DNA of 5,625 nt, from the NCBI GenBank assembly GCA_946221975.1, contig CAMIGT010000113.1, forward strand, positions 1 to 5,625, given 5' to 3'. Each line of letters begins with the position of its first letter. Position 1 is the stretch's first letter. The notes under the pieces are model-generated. The model had not been told where the DNA came from, made no database searches, and saw only the letters and a list, made by a program, of their open reading frames with translations. Both the position numbers and the translations under genes were made by a program. The stretch is from an uncultured Blastococcus sp. (GTDB lineage: Bacteria; Actinomycetota; Actinomycetes; Mycobacteriales; Antricoccaceae). Positions 1-5,625 of the stretch are shown piece by piece.

Positions 1-174
1 CTGCTGGCCGACCTGCTTCTGCTCGGCACGCAGCGACTCGAACGCCGAGACGGCCGAGCGTCGCGACTGGTCGGCAGCCGCGAGGTTGTCGGCGGTCTGC
101 GGGTCAAGGCCCCGGGCCTGCTGGCTGGCGCGCACCTGGTCAAGGTGTTCGCGGACGTAACGAAGGTCGATCAC
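1..174 (-). CDS. serS: Seryl-tRNA synthetase, N-terminal part (cut by window edge)
   Basis: The reverse strand encodes 58 residues from a GTG start, beginning MIDLRYVREHLDQVRASQQA and ending ...AEQKQVGQQ at the window edge. This is the typical opening of bacterial seryl-tRNA synthetase, a cytosolic class II enzyme that charges tRNA-Ser with serine using ATP. The visible part covers the first strand/helix and the start of the long antiparallel coiled-coil arm (from about residue 28) that contacts the long variable arm of tRNA-Ser. The catalytic domain lies outside the window; family members are about 420 residues. GTG at 172-174 is chosen because the MIDLR opening matches family N-termini. No Shine-Dalgarno precedes it, but a TAnnnT -10 box ends 7 nt upstream, fitting a leaderless mRNA. 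It is divergent from guaB1. Identification is from recognised sequence, not a search. Confidence 0.92.
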   Translation of the reverse strand, partial: MIDLRYVREHLDQVRASQQARGLDPQTADNLAAADQSRRSAVSAFESLRAEQKQVGQQ

Positions 175-181
175 GACAAGA

Positions 182-187
182 AGGTTA
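182..187 (-). promoter_or_regulatory. Candidate -10 box of serS (leaderless promoter)
   Basis: Read on the minus strand this is TAACCT, matching the actinobacterial TAnnnT -10 consensus. Seven bases separate it from the GTG of serS, so transcription would start at or next to the first base of the start codon. The absence of a Shine-Dalgarno site agrees with this. No good -35 is visible: the expected place falls in an inverted repeat. Inferred from position and motif only. Confidence 0.5.
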
Positions 188-210
188 CCGGCGCTGATCG
201 GGGCGCCGGT
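187..210. repeat. 8-bp inverted repeat in the serS/guaB1 divergent promoter region
   Basis: ACCGGCGC at 187-194 is repeated perfectly inverted as GCGCCGGT at 203-210, with an 8-nt spacer. It touches the serS -10 box and covers where the serS -35 would sit; the guaB1 -10 lies 33 nt further on. If both transcripts are leaderless it is in neither mRNA, which favours a DNA-level role such as an operator. In GC-rich DNA such a repeat can also arise by chance. Confidence 0.45.
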
Positions 211-242
211 CGGCGCGCGGGGCGGTGGGCAGCGGGCACGCG

Positions 243-248
243 TATCCT
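243..248 (+). promoter_or_regulatory. Candidate -10 box of guaB1 (leaderless promoter)
   Basis: TATCCT matches TAnnnT and ends 8 nt before the GTG at 257, so transcription could begin on or just before that codon. The in-frame GTG at 251 is only 2 nt downstream of the box and would probably not be transcribed. This box therefore helps choose the guaB1 start. No clear -35 is seen. Confidence 0.5.
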
Positions 249-250
249 GA

Positions 251-1714
<1,464 letters not shown>

Positions 1715-1716
1715 CC

Positions 1717-2076
1717 GTGAGCGGCGAGCGGCTGCAGATCTCGCGCCGCAAGTTCGAACGGCTCGTCGGCGACGCCCTCGATGCGATCCCACCCGAGCTC
1801 ACCGCGCGCATGGACAACGTGGTCGTCCAGGTCGCCGACCGCAACGACGAGGAGCCGAGCCTGCTCGGGCTCTACGACGGGATCGCGCTCACCAACCGTG
1901 ACGACGGCTACGCCGGCGCGCTGCCGGACACCATCTGGATCTACCGCGAGGCGATCCTGGACATCAGCTCGACCGAGGACGACGTGCGTGAAGAGGTCCT
2001 GATCACCGTCGTGCACGAGATCGCCCACCATTTCGGGATCAGCGACGAGCGCCTGCACGACCTCGGCTGGGCCTAA
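1717..2076 (+). CDS. Small zincin-like metallopeptidase family protein
   Basis: This is a 119-residue soluble protein with no signal peptide or membrane segment. Near its C-terminus it carries HEIAHHFGISD, an HExxHxxGxxD zinc-protease motif: His100 and His104 as zinc ligands, Glu101 as general base, and Asp110 as probable third ligand. The ending ...DERLHDLGWA, the length and the N-terminal RRKFERLVGDALDAIP resemble the bacterial metallopeptidase family Pfam PF06262 (formerly DUF1025), whose substrates I do not know. GTG at 1717 lies 2 nt after the guaB1 stop with no Shine-Dalgarno site, implying translational coupling and one transcript. The same frame stays open upstream to 1180, but that part overlaps guaB1 and reads as arginine-rich shadow sequence, so the start is set at 1717. 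Later ATG codons would remove conserved-looking sequence. Family assignment is good; the cellular role is unknown. Confidence 0.85.
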   Translation: MSGERLQISRRKFERLVGDALDAIPPELTARMDNVVVQVADRNDEEPSLLGLYDGIALTNRDDGYAGALPDTIWIYREAILDISSTEDDVREEVLITVVHEIAHHFGISDERLHDLGWA

Positions 2077-2080
2077 CCGC

Positions 2081-2143
2081 GATCCGAGCGTTGTTTCCGC
2101 CGATCCGAGCGTTAATCCCCGCGATCCGAGCGTTAATTCGTAG
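2081..2143. repeat. Three tandem copies of a 21-bp unit
   Basis: The 12-base core GATCCGAGCGTT occurs at 2081-2092, 2102-2113 and 2123-2134, exactly 21 bp apart. Copies 2 and 3 share 15 bases (core plus AAT). Copies 1 and 3 are preceded by CCGC, copy 2 by CCGCC. The array begins 4 nt after the metallopeptidase stop codon. A period of 21 bp is two DNA turns, so equivalent bases face the same side of the helix, as expected for a protein-binding array. A dispersed intergenic repeat is equally possible. Confidence 0.8.
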
Positions 2144-2196
2144 CGCGAACTTGGTCACGTGACCCACACCATGGCGCAGGTGTAGTTCGCGTAACG
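2139..2196. repeat. Spaced inverted repeat CGTagCGCGAAC / GTTCGCGtaACG
   Basis: The arms 2139-2150 and 2185-2196 are complementary at 10 of 12 positions, with 7 continuous pairs next to the loop. They enclose the GGTCACGTGACC palindrome (2153-2164) and a smaller ACACC/GGTGT inverted repeat (2166-2170 and 2179-2183). In RNA this could form a branched hairpin; in DNA it could be a pair of sites. There is no T-tract, so it is not a typical intrinsic terminator. Confidence 0.5.
2153..2164. promoter_or_regulatory. Perfect 12-bp palindrome GGTCACGTGACC, possible operator
   Basis: All 12 positions are self-complementary around a CACGTG centre. It lies 18 nt after the last 21-bp repeat core and about 75 nt upstream of the candidate -10 box of the transporter operon. 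A site like this would suit a dimeric transcription regulator, but I cannot assign a family and no regulator gene lies in the window. Confidence 0.45.
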
Positions 2197-2209
2197 AAAC
2201 TCCGCCGAA

Positions 2210-2224
2210 TATACCGACCGTATA
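2210..2224. promoter_or_regulatory. Inverted repeat TATAC-N5-GTATA, possible operator
   Basis: TATAC at 2210-2214 and GTATA at 2220-2224 form a 15-bp symmetric site with a CGACC spacer, within one of the few AT-rich stretches here. It covers the expected -35 region of the candidate promoter with -10 at 2238-2243, where a repressor could block RNA polymerase. The role is inferred from layout. Confidence 0.4.
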
Positions 2225-2251
2225 GGCCACGTGTTTCTATGGTCTGTGGCC
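2225..2251. repeat. Inverted repeat GGCCAC-N15-GTGGCC around the candidate -10
   Basis: GGCCAC at 2225-2230 is perfectly inverted as GTGGCC at 2246-2251. The 15-nt spacer contains the TATGGT -10-like hexamer. The repeat directly abuts the TATAC/GTATA element on its left. A further GTGGCC lies at 2261-2266. It may be an operator or a hairpin, and six-base arms may also be chance in this composition. Confidence 0.4.
2238..2243 (+). promoter_or_regulatory. Candidate -10 box for the betaine transporter operon
   Basis: TATGGT is the best TAnnnT match I found in the intergenic region on the plus strand. The expected -35 region (about 2214-2220) is a poor match to TTGACA. If used, transcription would start near 2250 and leave a leader of about 190 nt before the ATPase gene. 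No SigB-like GGGTAT box was found. Weakly supported. Confidence 0.3.
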
Positions 2252-2313
2252 GCGATCCGCGTGGCCCCAGTCGATTTCGGACGCACGTTCAGGCGCGCAT
2301 GGCCCCTTGGGTT

Positions 2314-2325
2314 CGGCGTACGCCG
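2314..2325. repeat. Perfect 12-bp palindrome CGGCGTACGCCG
   Basis: All positions of 2314-2325 are self-complementary around GTAC. A small CGCC-TTGCT-GGCG hairpin follows at 2329-2341. Both would lie in the leader if transcription starts near 2250. The role is unknown; it could be an operator, an RNA fold or chance in GC-rich DNA. Confidence 0.4.
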
Positions 2326-2430
2326 CCTCGCCTTGCTGGCGTTGATACGTAGCCCTATGGCCGATCGACTGTCCGTGAGCACGGCGTAGACCTGGCTACC
2401 GGCCGACGGTCCGCAGCGTGCGCAAGACAC

Positions 2431-2436
2431 GAAGGG
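2431..2436 (+). promoter_or_regulatory. Ribosome binding site of the transporter ATPase gene
   Basis: GAAGGG ends 7 nt before the GTG at 2444. It supports this start and shows that, unlike serS and guaB1, this gene uses a leadered mRNA. Confidence 0.6.
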
Positions 2437-2443
2437 TTCGTTT

Positions 2444-3754
2444 GTGGCGAAGGTAAGCGTTGACCACGTTTACAAGATCTTCGGCCGTCGGGAATCCGAG
2501 GCACTCGTCCGACTCAAAGAGGGAGCGAGCGCAGAGGACGTGCGCAAGCTCGGGACTCCGGCGGTGATCGATGCGAGTTTCGACGTCGACGAGGGCGAGA
2601 TCTTCGTCGTCATGGGCCTGTCAGGCTCTGGTAAATCGACGCTCATCCGCATGCTCAACGGGCTGTGGAAGCCGACCGACGGCACTGTCCTCGTCGAGGG
2701 CACCGATATCACCAACGCCTCGGATGCCACCCTTCGCAAGATCCGCCAGGACAACGTCTCGATGGTGTTCCAGCACTTCGCGCTGATGCCGCACCGCACG
2801 GTGCGCGACAACGCGGCGTACGCGCTTGAGGTGAAGGGTGTTCCGCTCAGCCAGCGGCTGGCCTCGGCCGACCACTGGCTGAGCGTGGTCGGCTTGGAGG
2901 GCTGGGGCGATCGCTACCCGAGCCAGCTCTCTGGCGGCATGCAGCAGCGCGTCGGCCTGGCCCGCGCGCTCGCCGCGGAGACCGACATCCTGCTGATGGA
3001 CGAGGCCTTTTCCGCGCTCGACCCACTGATCCGCCGCGAGATGCAGGATCAGCTGATCGAGCTGCAGAACAATCTCGGCAAGACGATCGTCTTCATCACC
3101 CACGATCTCAACGAGGCGATGTATATCGGCGATCGCATCGCGGTGATGCGCGACGGGCGCATCGTGCAGGTGGGTACGGCGGAGGAGATTCTCACCGATC
3201 CGGCCAACGACTACGTCGCGCAGTTCGTGCAGGACGTCGACCGCACCCGCGTGCTCACCGCGCGGTCGGTCATGGAGAAACCGGTCAGCATCGTGTCGTC
3301 GTCGGCGGGCCCGCGGACGGCGCTCGACCAGATGCGCAAAGTGCTCAACGCCGGCGCGTTGGTCGTCGCTCGCGACCGCACACTTCTGGGATATGTCAGC
3401 GATGCCGACATGGTGGAGGCGACCCGAAAGGGTGACACCGACCTCGCGCCGTACCTGCGCCAGGAAGAGCTGCGGACCGTGGCGCCGGACGCTCCCTTGG
3501 TCGACCTCTTCGCGCCATCGGCCGGTTCGCCGATCCCGTTGGCCGTTGTCGACGACAAGAACCGGCTGCTCGGCGTCATCCCGCGCATCGCTTTGCTGAC
3601 CTCGATCGCCAATATGACTGAGAAATCATCGGACTTTGACGCTGTCAACGAGGACGGTACGCCGTTCCAGAGCGACCAGGGGCCGTTGACAACGGGGTCA
3701 ATCCCAGTCGCTGCCGGAGCGAGCGGAGAGGAGCGCACCGATGGACCTGCTTAA
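2444..3754 (+). CDS. opuAA: Glycine betaine/quaternary amine ABC transporter ATPase with CBS domains
   Basis: This 436-residue ATPase (OpuAA/ProV type) powers uptake of glycine betaine and related compatible solutes at the inner face of the membrane. Visible motifs are Walker A GLSGSGKST (58-66), Q-loop Gln110 in VFQHFALMPHRTV, signature LSGGMQQRV (162-170), Walker B ILLMDEAFSALD with Asp186-Glu187, and switch His220. The N-terminal KIFGRR...ALVRLKEGASAEDV insertion and the HFALMPHRTV segment are typical of this subfamily. Two CBS domains follow (about 273-325 and 340-388); in related OpuA systems CBS domains sense ionic strength or bind c-di-AMP, so activity is probably gated by osmotic state. 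The last 45 residues are polar low-complexity sequence. The GTG start at 2444 has GAAGGG 7 nt upstream and gives MAKVSVDHVYKIFG, matching family N-termini. Its end overlaps the permease start by 14 nt. The exact substrate (betaine, proline, choline, carnitine) cannot be read from the sequence. Confidence 0.93.
   Translation: MAKVSVDHVYKIFGRRESEALVRLKEGASAEDVRKLGTPAVIDASFDVDEGEIFVVMGLSGSGKSTLIRMLNGLWKPTDGTVLVEGTDITNASDATLRKIRQDNVSMVFQHFALMPHRTVRDNAAYALEVKGVPLSQRLASADHWLSVVGLEGWGDRYPSQLSGGMQQRVGLARALAAETDILLMDEAFSALDPLIRREMQDQLIELQNNLGKTIVFITHDLNEAMYIGDRIAVMRDGRIVQVGTAEEILTDPANDYVAQFVQDVDRTRVLTARSVMEKPVSIVSSSAGPRTALDQMRKVLNAGALVVARDRTLLGYVSDADMVEATRKGDTDLAPYLRQEELRTVAPDAPLVDLFAPSAGSPIPLAVVDDKNRLLGVIPRIALLTSIANMTEKSSDFDAVNEDGTPFQSDQGPLTTGSIPVAAGASGEERTDGPA
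3725..3733 (+). promoter_or_regulatory. Ribosome binding site of the permease gene, inside the ATPase gene
   Basis: GGAGAGGAG ends 7 nt before the ATG at 3741. It lies wholly in the 3' end of the ATPase coding region, so the permease has its own strong site as well as the overlapping stop/start arrangement. Confidence 0.75.
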
Positions 3755-4601
3755 CCCGCGCATCCCGCTCGGCGACTGGATTGAAGACGGGATCGACTGG
3801 CTCACCACGAATGTGGCCTGGCTGTTCGACTTCATCAAGGTCGTGCTGACCGGCATCTACGACGGTCTCTACTGGGTGCTCAGTACGCCGCCGTACTACG
3901 TCATCATCCTGATCTTCGCGGCGATCGCGTTTTGGATTCGTGGCTGGAAGTTCGCGCTGTTTACCTTCCTCGGCTTCTACCTGATCCGCGCGTTCAACCA
4001 GTGGAACAACGCGATGAGCACGATCTCGCTGGTGCTTGTCGCGGTGCTCATCGCATTGATCATCGCCATCCCGCTGGGAATCCTGGCGGCACGCTCGGAT
4101 GCGCTGTCGCGAGTGCTCAAGCCGATCCTCGACCTCATGCAGACGATGCCCGCGCTCGTCTACCTGGTCCCGGCGATCACCATCTTCAGCGTCGGTGTCA
4201 CGCCCGGTGCGATTGCGACCGTCATCTTCGCGCTGCCCCCGGGCGTCCGGCTGACCGAGCTGGCGATCCGCCAGGTCGACCCGGAGGTCGTCGAGGCCGG
4301 CTACGCGTTTGGCTCAAGTCCGGGCAAGATCCTGCGCCAGATCCAGCTTCCGCTGGCCCTGCCGACGATCATGGCCGGCGTCAACCAGGTCATCATGCTG
4401 TCGCTGTCGATGGTCGTGCTCGCCGGAATGGCCGGATCCGGCGGCCTCGGCGGGCAGGTGATCGCCTCGATCAGCCAGCTCAACGTGTCGCTCGGGATGG
4501 AGGCCGGCCTCGCGGTCGTGATCATTGCGATCTTCCTCGACCGCGTGAGCAACGCCATCGGCACCCGGTCATCAGCGCTCGAGATGGTCAAACACGGCTA
4601 G
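3741..4601 (+). CDS. opuAB: Glycine betaine/quaternary amine ABC transporter permease
   Basis: This 286-residue integral membrane protein is of the OpuAB/ProW type and forms the transport channel as a dimer. The N-terminal 50 residues are amphipathic and rich in Trp/Asp. Hydrophobic segments lie at roughly 52-68, 70-84, 94-116, 138-165, 208-230 and 254-268. The cytoplasmic coupling loop is EAGYAFGSSPGKILRQIQLP (185-204), the family's EAA motif that docks on the ATPase. QTMPALVYLVPA (134-145) and SMVVLAGMAGSGGLGG (223-238) are characteristic of betaine permeases. The length is usual for a stand-alone permease, with no binding protein fused at the C-terminus as in OpuABC of Lactococcus. ATG 3741 is supported by GGAGAGGAG 7 nt upstream. 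It overlaps the ATPase gene by 14 nt and is followed 54 nt later by the binding-protein gene, so the three are one operon. Confidence 0.93.
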   Translation: MDLLNPRIPLGDWIEDGIDWLTTNVAWLFDFIKVVLTGIYDGLYWVLSTPPYYVIILIFAAIAFWIRGWKFALFTFLGFYLIRAFNQWNNAMSTISLVLVAVLIALIIAIPLGILAARSDALSRVLKPILDLMQTMPALVYLVPAITIFSVGVTPGAIATVIFALPPGVRLTELAIRQVDPEVVEAGYAFGSSPGKILRQIQLPLALPTIMAGVNQVIMLSLSMVVLAGMAGSGGLGGQVIASISQLNVSLGMEAGLAVVIIAIFLDRVSNAIGTRSSALEMVKHG

Positions 4602-4624
4602 TACGTAACGGAAGTAGAGATACA

Positions 4625-4640
4625 GGACGCACCGGCGTCC
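4625..4640 (+). repeat. Intercistronic stem-loop before the binding-protein gene
   Basis: GGACGC (4625-4630) and GCGTCC (4635-4640) form a perfect 6-bp GC-rich stem with an ACCG loop, 3 nt before the Shine-Dalgarno of the lipoprotein gene. There is no T-tract, so it is not a standard terminator. Stem-loops between ABC operon genes often act on mRNA decay or processing to raise binding-protein levels; that role here is inference. Confidence 0.5.
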
Positions 4641-4643
4641 ACC

Positions 4644-4651
4644 GAGAGGAG
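4644..4651 (+). promoter_or_regulatory. Ribosome binding site of the binding-protein gene
   Basis: GAGAGGAG ends 4 nt before the ATG at 4656. The spacing is slightly short but the match is strong. It decides for the first ATG over a second ATG at 4686 that is preceded by no such site. Confidence 0.7.
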
Positions 4652-4655
4652 TTCG

Positions 4656-5625
4656 ATGTTTACCAAGAAGAGGTCGCTCGCAGCGATGTTTACCGCTGCG
4701 GCCCTGGTGCTCGCCGGGTGCGGCGCGTCCAACACGACCGAGTCCAAGGACGGGTCGGGCGGCGACACTGGTGAGAGCAAGTGGGCCGACTGCGACATGA
4801 CCGAAGGCGTCCAGCCGGTCGCCGATGTCGAGGGCGAAGACGCCGACAAGAACATCACCATCGGTGCGTTCAACGGCTGGGATGAGTCCTACGCGACCGC
4901 CCACCTGATGAAGGCAGTGCTGGAGCAGGACGGTTACACCGTCGACATCCAGTCGTTCGATGCAGGACCCGGCTACACGGCGGTGGCCCAGGGCGACGTC
5001 GACTTGCTCACCGACGGGTGGCTGCCGCTGACGCACGCCAAGTACCTCGACCAGTACGGCGATGACCTGGAGAGCCTGGGCTGCTGGTACGACAACGCCA
5101 AGCTGACGATTGCGGTCAACGAGGACTCGCCGGCGAAGACCATCGAAGACCTCGCGACGATGGGCGACGAGTACAACAACACGCTCGTCGGGATCGAGGC
5201 CGGCGCCGGTCTCACCCAGCAGACTCAGGAGAAGGCAATCCCGGAGTACGGCTTGGAGAACCTGAACTTCACCATCTCCTCGACCCCGGCGATGCTCGCT
5301 GCGATCAAGTCGTCGCAGCAGCAGGGCACCAACGTGGCCGTCACACTGTGGCGTCCGCACTGGGCGTACGCCGCGTTCCCGATGCGCGACCTGGAAGACC
5401 CGAAGGGTGCCATGGGCGGCAAGGAGTTCATCTACTCCTTCGCCACGAAGGGCTTCTCGGACGAGAACCCGAAGGCCGCCCAGCTGGTCAAGAACCTCAT
5501 CCTCGACGACGAGACGCTGGCCTCGCTGGAGAACGTGATGTTCGGTGAGGAGAACTTCGCCGGCAGCGACAACGATGCCGCGGTCGCGCAGTGGCTGTCG
5601 GAGAACCCGGAGTTCGCCGACCAGC
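4656..5625 (+). CDS. opuAC: Glycine betaine-binding lipoprotein of the ABC importer (3' end beyond window)
   Basis: The frame is open from ATG 4656 to the window end: 323 full codons, stop not reached. It encodes an OpuAC/ProX-type extracellular binding protein. The signal peptide MFTKKRSLAAMFTAAALVLA ends in lipobox LAGC, with Cys22 as the lipidated residue, so the mature protein is membrane-anchored. A Ser/Gly/Asp-rich linker (23-42) follows, then the binding fold from about 65. Trp75 in NGWDES, Trp122 in TDGWLP, and Trp232 and Trp236 in LWRPHW are candidates for the aromatic box that holds the quaternary ammonium group; WRPHW followed by DLEDPKGAMGG is typical of OpuAC-type proteins. Cys46 and Cys143 are the only cysteines in the mature part seen apart from Cys22 and might form a disulfide. 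The family usually ends near 300-330 residues, so only a few codons are probably missing. The second in-frame ATG (codon 11) would lose the Lys-Lys-Arg n-region. Third gene of the operon. Confidence 0.92.
   Translation, partial: MFTKKRSLAAMFTAAALVLAGCGASNTTESKDGSGGDTGESKWADCDMTEGVQPVADVEGEDADKNITIGAFNGWDESYATAHLMKAVLEQDGYTVDIQSFDAGPGYTAVAQGDVDLLTDGWLPLTHAKYLDQYGDDLESLGCWYDNAKLTIAVNEDSPAKTIEDLATMGDEYNNTLVGIEAGAGLTQQTQEKAIPEYGLENLNFTISSTPAMLAAIKSSQQQGTNVAVTLWRPHWAYAAFPMRDLEDPKGAMGGKEFIYSFATKGFSDENPKAAQLVKNLILDDETLASLENVMFGEENFAGSDNDAAVAQWLSENPEFADQ

Larger units (their letters stand above)
2077..2443. other. Structured 367-nt intergenic region without a supported gene
   Basis: It lies between the metallopeptidase gene and the betaine transporter operon. 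No ORF on either strand looks coding: the minus-strand frames are rich in Arg/Ser and low-complexity NARI repeats. I see no tRNA, no T-tract terminator and no recognisable riboswitch. Base composition is less GC-rich than the genes, with AT-rich stretches near 2111-2137 and 2208-2245. It holds three 21-bp tandem repeats, two 12-bp perfect palindromes and several spaced inverted repeats, each listed separately. The likeliest role is the promoter/operator and 5' leader of the transporter operon, perhaps with a dispersed repeat element at the left end. Confidence 0.6.

Noticed and set aside
2081..2143. CRISPR array
   Set aside because: The unit is only 21 bp including any spacer, with a 12-base core and about 9 bases between cores. 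There are no unique spacers of 30 nt or more and no cas genes.
2039..2230. Minus-strand frame with repeated Asn-Ala-Arg-Ile
   Set aside because: The peptide repeat is just the 21-bp DNA repeat translated (21 is a multiple of three). There is no family resemblance and it overlaps the peptidase gene.
2155..2430. Minus-strand 91-codon frame in the intergenic region
   Set aside because: Its composition is unlike the genes, no ribosome site or motif is evident, and it overlaps the candidate regulatory elements.
4625..4640. Intrinsic terminator splitting the transporter operon
   Set aside because: The stem is only 6 bp and no T-tract follows; the ribosome site of the next gene begins 3 nt later.
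3932..4774. Plus-strand 280-codon frame overlapping the permease
   Set aside because: It lies out of frame with the permease, is rich in Arg/Asp/Pro/Gly with no hydrophobic segments, and runs into the lipoprotein gene.
4572..5360. Minus-strand frame of 262 codons opposite the binding-protein gene
   Set aside because: It is antisense to a clearly recognised OpuAC-type lipoprotein with signal peptide and ligand motifs, and has Arg/Val/Gly-rich shadow composition.

Overview
The window looks like chromosomal DNA from a high-GC actinobacterium. The coding regions have strongly G/C-biased third positions and GTG starts are common. The first gene pair uses promoters that abut start codons without Shine-Dalgarno sites (leaderless style), and the IMPDH-like protein belongs to the actinobacterial GuaB1 type. 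I cannot name the genus from the sequence.

Positions 1-256 hold the start of seryl-tRNA synthetase (serS, minus strand, cut by the window edge). A short divergent promoter region separates it from guaB1. It carries two TAnnnT -10 boxes placed for leaderless transcription and a perfect 8-bp inverted repeat. Positions 257-2076 hold guaB1, a CBS-domain IMPDH/GMP reductase family enzyme of purine salvage, followed 2 nt later by a small cytosolic zincin-type metallopeptidase, probably co-transcribed.

Positions 2077-2443 (367 nt) hold no convincing gene but are dense in structure: three tandem copies of a 21-bp unit, a perfect GGTCACGTGACC palindrome, several further inverted repeats around a candidate -10 box, and a second 12-bp palindrome. 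This is the least explained part of the window.

Positions 2444-5625 hold an OpuA-type glycine betaine (quaternary amine) ABC importer operon: an ATPase with tandem CBS domains, a permease overlapping it by 14 nt, and a substrate-binding lipoprotein that runs off the window. A 6-bp GC stem-loop lies just before the ribosome binding site of the lipoprotein gene. Together the three proteins would import compatible solutes for osmoprotection: the lipoprotein captures the ligand outside, the permease forms the pore, and the CBS-regulated ATPase drives transport.

The genes belong to known families, and I found no clearly novel multi-gene system. The points most worth following up are the repeat-rich leader upstream of the transporter, the divergent leaderless promoter pair, and the GMP reductase versus IMP dehydrogenase question for GuaB1.
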